Shown: positions 4,602 to 11,325 of the stretch, piece after piece
Position numbering within the stretch: position 1 is the stretch's first letter
Layout: every line of letters begins with the position of its first letter
From: Acidobacteriaceae bacterium
GTDB lineage: Bacteria > Acidobacteriota > Terriglobia > Terriglobales > SbA1
Direction of reading: 5' to 3'
Length of the DNA stretch: 11,325 nt
Assembly: GCA_019237515.1 (NCBI GenBank)
Contig: JAFAGX010000362.1
Location: 1-11,325 of the forward strand
Position numbers and translations under genes: made by a program
Notes under the pieces: model-generated
What the model was told of the DNA's origin: nothing
What the model saw: the letters and a program-made list of their open reading frames with translations, nothing else
Databases searched by the model: none

Positions 4602-6656
4602 CTACCACACCTTACACACATTCTCTGATGGCTTGACCATGGGCTGCCCCGACTTGCAGGAGAAAGCTTGCGAAAACTCCGGCATATTTACGACGACGCC
4701 GTTGATTCGGTACTTGGCAGGAGAGTGGGGATCGGTAATGGCCCGCATGCGCAACTCCTCGGGACGTTCGTTGGCGCAGGCCCACTGCGCAAAACCGACA
4801 AAAAATCTCTGATCGGGAGTAAAGTTGTCAATCGATTCGAGCTTTTTCCCCTTCTCCGCCCCGTTCCAGGCCATGTACGCAAGAATTTCGCCGCCGAGAT
4901 CGGCCACATCTTCGCCCAACGTCAGTTTACTGTTGATATGAACGTCGTCTACGATCACATATTTCGCGTACTGATCCTCAACGCATTTGGTACGCGCTTC
5001 GAATTTCTCGCGATCTTCCTTCGTCCACCAATTTCTTAAATTACCTTTGCCATCGAACTGGCTCCCCTCATCGTCAAAGCCATGGGTAAGCTCGTGACCG
5101 ATGGTGCCGCCTGTGTCTCCGTAGTTCGGCGCGTCATCGAGCTTGGCATCATATAAGGGCGGCTGCAGCACGCCAGCTGGAAAATTAATGTCGTTCATCT
5201 GCGGGTTGTAATAAGCATCGACTGTGGGCGGAGAGATATCCCACTCACCATGGTCCACCGGCTTACCAACTTTATTGATATCGCGACGGGTCTCAAATTC
5301 GCGAGCCCGATCGAGGTCGCCGGCAAAATCCGCATGGGTGATGTTGACGGAGCTGTAATCCCGCCATCGATCGGGATAGCCGATCTTGTTGCGGATTCCG
5401 GCGAGCTTGGTGAGCGCCTGCTGCTTGGTTTCCGGGCTCATCCAATCCAACGCGCGAATACGTTCTCCCATAGCGTCTTCAATACGCCGGACCATATCCA
5501 AGGTGCTGGCCTTCAATTCCGGAGAGAAGACCTTCTGAACGTAGACTTGGCCAAGAGCTTCTGCGAGGTTGTAGTCGGTGTATTGTACGCAGCGCTTCCA
5601 GCGTGGCTCCTGCTCTTTGGCTCCGCGCAGATACTTACGGTAGAAGTTGAAGTGCTCATCGACGAATTTGGCTGATAAGTACGGCGAGAACGAATCGACC
5701 ACGTGAAAGCGCAGATAAGTTTTCCAATTTGCGATCGGCTCGGTCGTGAGCTCTGCATTGACTTCCTTGAAGTAGTCGGGAGTCGCAACATTGACGATCT
5801 CGAAGTTGGGATACTGCAGGTCCTTGTAATATCCGGCCCACTCGATACCCGGCGCAATCTGACTCAGTTCCGCAAGTTTCATCTTGTGCTTCAGCTTGTA
5901 AGGATCGCGGCGGTCGACGCGGGTGAGTTGGGCCTTGGCCAGCGCTGTTTCCATTCGCATTACGGTTTCGGCGTTCTTCTTGGCGGCTTCGGCGCTGTTT
6001 CCCATCAATTCGAAGATTTTTTGCACGTGAACCACGTAGTGCTGGCGAATTTCCTTGGATTTCGCGTCATCATTCACGTAGTAATCGCGATCCGGCAGCC
6101 CGAGGCCTCCTTGGTCGAGTAAAGCAATTTGCTGCTCGGAATCATCGGGATCCTGAATGGATCCTTGAGCGAACAGAATGGTTTCGCCGTAGACAAACTG
6201 GAGATGAGCAATCAGCGGGGTGATTTCGTTCGTCGATTTCAGCTCGCCGATGGCATCGAGATCGGGCCTAATGGCCGCGAGGCCGCGCTTCTCAACCAAG
6301 GCCTCATCCATGCAGGCTCCATAAAAATCGCCGATCTTCTGTGTTACCGGGTCGCGTTCTGTATCGGTGGACGCTTGCTCCAGGATGGTGCGCAGAAGGT
6401 TCAGATTGTCCTGGTACAGCTTGCCGTAAACACTCCAGGAACTCTGATCGGAAGGAATCGGATTATTTTTCTGCCACCCGCCGCAGGCGTATTGGTAAAA
6501 ATCAACGCAGGGCTCCACAGACCTGTCCAGGGAATTTACATCGAGACTGGGCGTGTATGGCATGTTTGCCTGTGACGAGGAGCTTGCAGACGTTTGCGCG
6601 AAAGCAAGCGACATTGCGATGGAGGGAATCGCTAAGACGGAAATTATGAAGCGCAT
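4602..6656 (-). CDS. secreted M13-family (neprilysin/PepO-like) zinc metallopeptidase
   Basis: A 684-residue peptidase of the M13 family, which cleaves small peptides outside the cytoplasm. From ATG 6656 the protein begins with a clear signal peptide, with likely cleavage after AFA and before Q21. The N-terminal M13 domain starts with the CVDFYQYACGGW signature. The catalytic domain has the substrate-binding NDINFPAGVLQPP segment (equivalent to the NAYY region of neprilysin), the zinc site HELTH at 521-525 (bases 5082-5096), and the third ligand in GEDVADLGG (E582, D586). The C-terminus NVCKVW is the canonical M13 ending. The length is normal for the family. The frame stays open to an ATG at 6761, but that adds 35 non-signal-like residues and overlaps the upstream gene, so I reject it. 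Neither start has a clear Shine-Dalgarno sequence. It is probably a periplasmic or surface enzyme and is unrelated in function to its upstream repair neighbours. Confidence 0.95.
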   Translation of the reverse strand: MRFIISVLAIPSIAMSLAFAQTSASSSSQANMPYTPSLDVNSLDRSVEPCVDFYQYACGGWQKNNPIPSDQSSWSVYGKLYQDNLNLLRTILEQASTDTERDPVTQKIGDFYGACMDEALVEKRGLAAIRPDLDAIGELKSTNEITPLIAHLQFVYGETILFAQGSIQDPDDSEQQIALLDQGGLGLPDRDYYVNDDAKSKEIRQHYVVHVQKIFELMGNSAEAAKKNAETVMRMETALAKAQLTRVDRRDPYKLKHKMKLAELSQIAPGIEWAGYYKDLQYPNFEIVNVATPDYFKEVNAELTTEPIANWKTYLRFHVVDSFSPYLSAKFVDEHFNFYRKYLRGAKEQEPRWKRCVQYTDYNLAEALGQVYVQKVFSPELKASTLDMVRRIEDAMGERIRALDWMSPETKQQALTKLAGIRNKIGYPDRWRDYSSVNITHADFAGDLDRAREFETRRDINKVGKPVDHGEWDISPPTVDAYYNPQMNDINFPAGVLQPPLYDAKLDDAPNYGDTGGTIGHELTHGFDDEGSQFDGKGNLRNWWTKEDREKFEARTKCVEDQYAKYVIVDDVHINSKLTLGEDVADLGGEILAYMAWNGAEKGKKLESIDNFTPDQRFFVGFAQWACANERPEELRMRAITDPHSPAKYRINGVVVNMPEFSQAFSCKSGQPMVKPSENVCKVW

Positions 6657-6757
6657 ATTCACCATAGACGAAGAGCAAAATGAAAAGTAACGAGCAGACA
6701 ATGGTAACGAAGAAAAGGAGTTATTACGAGTTGGAAGGCGAACTTGTTTGGGCCAGG

Positions 6758-7645
6758 TCACGGTGCGCGGCGCTTGACGGGGCGTGAATCCACCCTGGTC
6801 AGTTCGGGCTTAGCGCTCGTCATCTGCAAGAGGGAGCGGTTTCCTACGTGAACGAAGCTCAACTCACGGGCTGCGAGAAGGACATTGATAGCTTCGCGCA
6901 CCCGGGAGCGAGCAACAAAATTGCCCAGAAAAGATTCGACCTCCTGTTGATCAGCCGCAACCACACAGTCCAAATATTTTGAAATGAGCGCGGAGAGGGC
7001 TTCTGCCACCGAAAGACCGATTCCCTCACGAACGGCTTCAGGCGACCAGCGGTAAAGTACGTCCCAGAAGGCACCCTCGTTAGGCTTGTAATCCACGCGC
7101 GTGATTCGCAGCTTCGACCAAAGCTCATTGAGCGCATGATCCAAAGCGGCAAGCGTGATGCTGCCGGCGAGCTTCTGCTGAAGTTTTGCTTTCGAAATAG
7201 GCCCTTCTCGCCGGATAATCTCGTAGGCATCGATGGCGAGCTGTGAATACTCAGAACGCGGGCCCGGTTTCGGAGACTGCTTGGGATTGCGTTCGCCCTT
7301 CAAGGCATAAAAATAGGGAAAAATCGAAGCGGCGAGAAGAAACGCATTGTTTTCCTCGAACAGATTCGCCTCGTACGCCGCATGGTCGCGGAGAAGACGC
7401 ACCATCAACTCCACAGCATCTTTAGTCCGGGGATCGGCAAATGCCTGCTGCCGGGTGGGCAAGCGATCCTCGGATCCGACCCAGGCGCCGATAAACGTCG
7501 GAAGCATCAGCAGCGGCTTCAAGGGATACATCAGGCAAAAGCCGACGGATTCGAGGAATTGGCGCGCATCGTCCAATGTGCGCACCGGGTGCCCGTCAAG
7601 GCGCCATTTCTCTCGCCGGAGTTGATTGAGTTCGAGGTCGGTCAT
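6758..7645 (-). CDS. AlkZ-related winged-helix protein
   Basis: A 295-residue protein that I match, from memory of sequence pattern only, to the family annotated AlkZ-related, a distant relative of the AlkZ/YcaQ glycosylases that unhook interstrand crosslinks. Shared points are the N-terminal ESVGFCLMYP segment (32-41), FPYFYAL (109-115), and a winged-helix block that begins near residue 134 and includes AYEIIRREGPISKAKLQQ, followed by another helical HTH-like domain to the C-terminus. The AlkZ catalytic QxQ/QxD motif is not visible, so enzymatic activity cannot be assumed. ATG 7645 is the start because an in-frame TAA lies six codons upstream. There is no good Shine-Dalgarno sequence. It is codirectional with and 92 bp downstream of mutL, and about 100 bp upstream of the M13 start, so cotranscription with mutL is plausible. 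DNA binding is a reasonable inference; the biological role is unknown. Confidence 0.65.
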   Translation of the reverse strand: MTDLELNQLRREKWRLDGHPVRTLDDARQFLESVGFCLMYPLKPLLMLPTFIGAWVGSEDRLPTRQQAFADPRTKDAVELMVRLLRDHAAYEANLFEENNAFLLAASIFPYFYALKGERNPKQSPKPGPRSEYSQLAIDAYEIIRREGPISKAKLQQKLAGSITLAALDHALNELWSKLRITRVDYKPNEGAFWDVLYRWSPEAVREGIGLSVAEALSALISKYLDCVVAADQQEVESFLGNFVARSRVREAINVLLAARELSFVHVGNRSLLQMTSAKPELTRVDSRPVKRRAP

Positions 7646-7662
7646 GAACAGCAGCCGTTAGA

Positions 7663-7692
7663 AATTGGCAGTTAGCACTCACTACATTTTGC
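7663..7692 (-). repeat. copy B of the dispersed intergenic repeat
   Basis: Aligns with 2432-2460 in 24 of 30 columns and has the same orientation relative to the following minus-strand gene. It ends about 18 nt before the AlkZ-related start codon, between that gene and mutL. Lying in the only gap of the possible mutL operon, it could affect RNA stability or internal initiation, but nothing in the sequence proves this. Confidence 0.5.
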
Positions 7693-7701
7693 AGCATGCG
7701 A

Positions 7702-7731
7702 GCTAAATGCCAATTGCTAAATGCTAAGTGC
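7702..7731. repeat. three near-tandem 9-mers downstream of mutL
   Basis: GCTAAATGC at 7702-7710 and 7716-7724, then GCTAAGTGC at 7723-7731. They lie right after the mutL stop and next to repeat copy B, and share its TAAGTGC/TGCCAATT vocabulary, so the whole 7663-7731 stretch may be one composite element. Confidence 0.45.
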
Positions 7732-7737
7732 TTTTTC

Positions 7738-9708
7738 TCAGATTCTTTTAAATGCTTTTTGTATGTCTCGCAATGAGTATCGCAGAACTACTGGGCGCCC
7801 ATGGGGACACGAAATCGGGCACTCGGTTTTGGAAAGCTCGGCCAGCAGCCACTCCATTTTGTTTTGTTCGAGGGGCATGTTGACTTTGATTGCGGCGTGA
7901 CAGGCGATGGATGCTGCAATGCGGGCACGAATCTTCTCCAGATTGAGCGCCTGTTCCTCGCGGCAGAACTCATCAAGCAACTCATGCAGCATCTTCTCGA
8001 CGTCGGTTGCCGCGACACCGGCCGGTGCTATTGTGACGGCCACGCTGCGCGTACCAAACGGCTCAGCCTCAAAACCGTTGCGGTTCAACTCTTCGGAAAT
8101 TTCGGTGAACACCGTTTGTTGAGCGGGAGTGAGTTCCAGAACTAATGGCATTAGAAGCCGTTGGCTTTCTACCGTCTGTGCGGCCCTTTGCTTCAAAACT
8201 CTTTCGAAAAGAACGCGTTCATGCGCGACGTGCTGATCGATGATCCACAGGCCTTCATGGTTCACCGCCAGAATGAATGATTCGCGAATTTGACCAAGCG
8301 GCTTGAGAGAAGCAAGGGCTGGAGCGAGATCGCTGGCAGCTTCGGGCTCGTCCGCCAGAGCAGGCGTACAGTGATCGGTGGGAACCTGAGCTGCAGTTTG
8401 CGGCGCACGCGCCACCGACACAGCAGCATTCGCCTCCACGTTGATCCCACTACTGCCGAATTGAAAACGCTCCGTCACCGCAGGAGGGATCGGTGGCTGC
8501 AGCGTGAAGGCGGGTGGCTGAAGCAGAGCGTGAGCCGCTCGCCAGGAAGAAATATCCGTGATCGGGCTTGATCCCGGCGAGAGAGCGGGAGTTGCCGTCG
8601 GGCGTGCCGCGATTTCAGTCGCGAACTGCGGTACCGGACGTGTCTTCAAAAGAGCGGCTCGCACCGAATCGCGAACAAAATCGTGGATTGCGGCCTGCTG
8701 ACGGAAACGCACCTCAGTTTTGGATGGATGGACATTCACATCCACTTCCGCGCCCGGCAACTCAAGAAACAAGAGTACGACCGGGTACACAGTAGCCGGA
8801 ATCATATTGCGATACGCCTCGGTGAGCGCGTGCTGAATCAGGCGATCGCGAATCAGGCGTCCATTCACGAAGACGTAGATCGAATTGCGATTGAGCTTTT
8901 GAATTTCCGGCTTGGAAACAAAGCCGTGTACCCGCAGTTCGCCCGGTTCAGGCGGGGGTTGCTCCGCATCTGCTTCGCGACGGCGCCATGGTGGGGGCTG
9001 CGGCAGGCCGATACGCTGCAGAGGCTGCACGGCCGCGATTGGAATTAATTGATCAAGGATCTCCCTGCCAAACACTTGATACACCCGCTCGCGATGCCCG
9101 CCAACCGGCGGCGCAACGAGAATGGCATTGGTTGCCGCGTGCAGTTCAAAATGCTTATCGGGATGAGCGAGAGCATAGTGTGTGACGAGCGAGGCGATAT
9201 GCGAGAGTTCCGTGGATTCGGATTTCAGGAACTTCTTTCGTGCGGGAGTATTAAAAAAGAGGTCACGGACGGTAATGGAGGTACCGAGCGGCAATCCAGC
9301 TTCTTCGACCTTGAAAATCTTGCCGCCATTAATTTCTATAGTTGTGCCGGCTGCGTCTTCTGTGGCATGGGTTTCAAGGCGCAGGCGCGAGACGGACGCG
9401 ATCGATGGCAAGGCCTCACCACGAAATCCTAGAGTTGCGACGTTCAACAGATCGTCTGCATTCTTGATCTTGGATGTGGCATGCCGCTCGAAGGCGAGCA
9501 AGGCATCGTCGCGCACCATACCACAACCATCGTCGACAATCTGAATCAGCTTTTTGCCTCCGGCTTCGACTTGGACCTTAATGCGTCTGGCGCCGGCATC
9601 CAGGGAATTCTCCAGAAGTTCTTTCACGACGGAGGAAGGACGCTCCACGACCTCCCCGGCAGCGATCTTGTTGGCAACAGCTTCGGAAAGCACGTGAATC
9701 TTAGCCAT
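7738..9708 (-). CDS. mutL: DNA mismatch repair endonuclease MutL
   Basis: A 656-residue MutL that couples mismatch recognition by MutS to strand incision. The N-terminal GHKL ATPase is complete: ELLENSLDAGA, VDDGCGM, GFRGEALPSIASV and FFNTPARKKFL. A proline- and alanine-rich linker covers roughly residues 340-470. The C-terminal dimerisation/endonuclease domain has the metal-binding motif as DQHVAHERVLFE (491-502). This fits DQHA(X)2E(X)4E except for V in place of A. SIACHAAIK and the terminal CPHGRP, also metal-site motifs, are present. It should therefore be a nicking MutL of the kind found in bacteria without MutH. ATG 9708 begins the canonical MAKIHVLSE. An AGGG tract lies about 15 nt upstream, farther than ideal. 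The neighbour downstream is the AlkZ-related gene; mutS is not in the window. Confidence 0.97.
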   Translation of the reverse strand: MAKIHVLSEAVANKIAAGEVVERPSSVVKELLENSLDAGARRIKVQVEAGGKKLIQIVDDGCGMVRDDALLAFERHATSKIKNADDLLNVATLGFRGEALPSIASVSRLRLETHATEDAAGTTIEINGGKIFKVEEAGLPLGTSITVRDLFFNTPARKKFLKSESTELSHIASLVTHYALAHPDKHFELHAATNAILVAPPVGGHRERVYQVFGREILDQLIPIAAVQPLQRIGLPQPPPWRRREADAEQPPPEPGELRVHGFVSKPEIQKLNRNSIYVFVNGRLIRDRLIQHALTEAYRNMIPATVYPVVLLFLELPGAEVDVNVHPSKTEVRFRQQAAIHDFVRDSVRAALLKTRPVPQFATEIAARPTATPALSPGSSPITDISSWRAAHALLQPPAFTLQPPIPPAVTERFQFGSSGINVEANAAVSVARAPQTAAQVPTDHCTPALADEPEAASDLAPALASLKPLGQIRESFILAVNHEGLWIIDQHVAHERVLFERVLKQRAAQTVESQRLLMPLVLELTPAQQTVFTEISEELNRNGFEAEPFGTRSVAVTIAPAGVAATDVEKMLHELLDEFCREEQALNLEKIRARIAASIACHAAIKVNMPLEQNKMEWLLAELSKTECPISCPHGRPVVLRYSLRDIQKAFKRI

Positions 9709-10327
9709 AGACTAGAAAGAGATCCCTTGCTGCGTTCGGGATTTCGGCTGCGGACTCCTGCTCCCGCAAAACGCCTCAAGTTGCTCAGTGTCGCAGATGA
9801 AAGCAGAAAAGCAAAGACGAGCAGAGGTACTCCACAACAGTCGCGTCACGGTTTCTCAGAATTGCTTGGAATTACCGGCCAAAACCGAGACGCCAGAGAG
9901 GAGCAGGCTGCTCAGTTCGTGACGTAGCTTCCCGAGAAATGACTTCGAGGACTGAGCTATTGACCCAAACACCGCGCTCGCGAGAGAGCAATTGCTGAAC
10001 AACGTAGATGCCCCGATGACCAGTCTGTGCCTGAGGTAAGTATCGCAATTGATTGCTCACCTTCCTGGGATTTCGCCAGATGATTGCTAATTTCGCCATA
10101 CAAAAACTCCGGAAGCAGCGACCGAATGCCGCCTTCAGTATTAGGGGGCTGGTCGGGCGGCTCTGTAGGCAATATCACCGCAGGACGTGATGTCGATCAC
10201 ACACTGCATTTGATCGACAGAAACTAAACCAAAAAACACTGAGACCAAATTGGGAATGCCGGCCGTTCCCGACTCGTTTTAGGGCTGCGCTGCTCTCAGA
10301 AAGCGGTTCTCCGCGAGAAATCAGGAC
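9709..10327. other. 619-bp gap between aspS and mutL without a confident gene
   Basis: The longest gene-poor stretch in the window. On the minus strand two overlapping frames are open: one from GTG 10178 to 9957 (73 codons) and one from ATG 10099 to 9872 (75 codons). The first reads protein-like at its start (LLPEFLYGEISNHLAKS) and the second near its end (GVWVNSSVLEVISREAT), which could be one small gene broken by a frameshift near 10060-10090. I recognise neither and see no Shine-Dalgarno sequence that decides a start. The part nearest 9709 should hold the mutL promoter, which I could not place. Confidence 0.35.
10231..10270 (-). terminator. weak candidate terminator after aspS
   Basis: On the minus strand, GGGAA and TTCCC (10252-10270) can form a 5-bp stem around a GC-rich loop, and a T6 run follows (A6 on the plus strand, 10231-10236). 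The T-run starts about 15 nt after the stem, which is too far for an efficient intrinsic terminator, so this is only a possibility. It lies some 60 nt past the aspS stop. Confidence 0.25.
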
Positions 10328-11325
10328 TCACTTCTTGATCTGAATTCCTAATTCCTTTAACTGGGCTTGGCTGACTGGGGTTGGCGCGTCCACCATTAAG
10401 TCGACGGCGCGGGCGGTTTTGGGGAATGGGATAACTTCGCGAAGGCTGTCGGCTTCTGCCAGGATCATTACGATTCGATCGAGGCCCAGAGCGATGCCAC
10501 CGTGTGGCGGAGTGCCATACTCCAAGGCTTCCAAAAAAAACCCGAAGCGGTTGCGGGCTTCTTCTTCGGTCATGCCAAGCGCATGGAAAATCTTGCGTTG
10601 AATGTCCTGGCGATGAATTCGGATGGAGCCCGAACCCAGTTCAGTGCCATTCAGCACGACGTCGTAGGCTAATGCACGCACAGCGGCTGGATCGGACTCG
10701 AGCCTGTCCATGTCGTGCTCGTGAGGCGAGGTGAACGGATGGTGCGCGGCCGCCCAGCGTTGTCCCTCTTCATCCCACTCAAACATCGGAAAATCCGTCA
10801 CCCACAAGAAGCGAAAGTCGTGATCCGGGTTGCCGGTCCGCTTGAATGCGCCATGACGATCAGCGTACTTTTGTGCCAAAGCCAACCTGAGCAGACCGGC
10901 GGCGGTGTAGACGGCATGGTCGTGTTGCTTGACTTCAGGCTTCACTCCGCCCTCGGATTTGTGCTCCCCAGGCTTGCCGTTACCAGCAACCAAAACGATG
11001 AGGTCATCGGCTTGAGCTTCCGTGTTGTGCCGAATTTTTGCGGCGGCTTCAGGAAAGCTCTTCTCCAGGCGTTTGAAATCTTCGAAGAGTTTGGCGTCAG
11101 CCTTGGCGCTCAGCATCGGCTTGATATCGTCTCGCTCCTTCCGCGACAGTTCGCCGACCCTTGGGATTCGAATCGCCACCACGGGCAGCTTCGGACTAAT
11201 CGCGAGGGTTTCGAGATTTTCCGCAGTAAATGCGTCGCGGACATTGGTCATCGCGGGCAGTCGCATGTCCGGCTTGTCACTGCCGTAGCGGCGAATCGCC
11301 TCGTCATAAGTCATGCGCGGGAAGG
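10328..11325 (-). CDS. aspS: aspartyl-tRNA synthetase, C-terminal part (partial)
   Basis: A class II aminoacyl-tRNA synthetase that charges tRNA-Asp; the gene runs off the right edge. The visible 332 codons start in FPRMTYDEAIRRYGSDKPD, a hallmark of bacterial AspRS just after class II motif 2. They continue through the bacteria-specific GAD insertion (about 11000-11250) and the FEWDEE and HHPFTSP segments, to motif 3, GGIALGLDRIVMIL, whose arginine binds ATP. VIPFPKTARAVDLM and a short tail follow. The ATG at 11312-11314 is internal, not the start, because the family continues upstream in frame to the window end. Whether the enzyme is discriminating, or also charges tRNA-Asn for GatCAB, depends on the missing N-terminal anticodon-binding domain. 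mutL follows on the same strand after a 619-bp gap. Confidence 0.97.
   Translation of the reverse strand, partial: FPRMTYDEAIRRYGSDKPDMRLPAMTNVRDAFTAENLETLAISPKLPVVAIRIPRVGELSRKERDDIKPMLSAKADAKLFEDFKRLEKSFPEAAAKIRHNTEAQADDLIVLVAGNGKPGEHKSEGGVKPEVKQHDHAVYTAAGLLRLALAQKYADRHGAFKRTGNPDHDFRFLWVTDFPMFEWDEEGQRWAAAHHPFTSPHEHDMDRLESDPAAVRALAYDVVLNGTELGSGSIRIHRQDIQRKIFHALGMTEEEARNRFGFFLEALEYGTPPHGGIALGLDRIVMILAEADSLREVIPFPKTARAVDLMVDAPTPVSQAQLKELGIQIKK

Noticed and set aside
6657..6761. Longer M13 peptidase reading from ATG 6761
   Set aside because: The added 35 residues hide the signal peptide and overlap the AlkZ-related gene; ATG 6656 gives a normal secreted protein.
4602..6761. Several plus-strand ORFs of 100-150 codons antisense to the M13 peptidase
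   Set aside because: They follow the codon pattern of the peptidase in an antisense frame, and none shows domain motifs or a ribosome-binding site.
1..11325. CRISPR array, insertion sequence, prophage or integron
   Set aside because: No regularly spaced repeats, no transposase or integrase motifs, and no terminal inverted repeats with target duplications were seen.

Overview
The window looks like chromosomal DNA from an Acidobacteriota-type bacterium (Koribacter/Terriglobia-like). This is an inference from moderately high GC, the mix of households, and the style of the proteins (secreted M13 peptidase, PilZ single-domain protein, LigD-type repair ligase, endonuclease-type MutL). No rRNA or other taxonomic marker is present.

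Layout from left to right. 71-943 (minus) encodes a CPBP-family membrane protease. Divergent from it, about 1043-1338 (plus), lies an unannotated transcription unit. It has a spaced promoter-like pair, a very strong Shine-Dalgarno sequence before a 20-codon ORF, several perfect hairpins and a textbook intrinsic terminator, and I cannot assign it to a known RNA family. 1411-1770 (minus) is a small PilZ protein and 1944-2378 (minus) a Nudix hydrolase. 2495-4377 (plus) carries the 3'-phosphoesterase (PE) and ligase (LIG) domains of LigD in two different frames. The junction is a run of poly-A tracts, so this is one gene with a -1 shift (programmed, slippage or sequence error) or two split genes. 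No polymerase domain or Ku is present. 4602-9708 (minus) holds an M13 zinc metallopeptidase with a signal peptide, an AlkZ-related winged-helix protein and the mismatch-repair endonuclease MutL. In transcription order they run mutL, AlkZ-related, M13. 10328-11325 (minus) is the C-terminal part of aspartyl-tRNA synthetase, cut by the window edge.

How they fit together. Four genes touch nucleic-acid maintenance (the two LigD parts, the AlkZ-related protein, MutL), plus possibly the Nudix hydrolase if it cleans nucleotides. They do not form one obvious operon. mutL and the AlkZ-related gene are codirectional with a 92-bp gap that contains a short repeat. A near copy of that repeat (24 of 30 aligned columns) also lies in front of the Nudix gene, so it is probably a dispersed intergenic element.

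The most interesting points are the structured RNA/small-ORF locus at 1043-1338, where the ribosome-binding site can pair perfectly with a segment over 200 nt downstream, and the poly-A frame junction in LigD. There is no CRISPR array, insertion sequence, phage gene or confident tRNA in the window.
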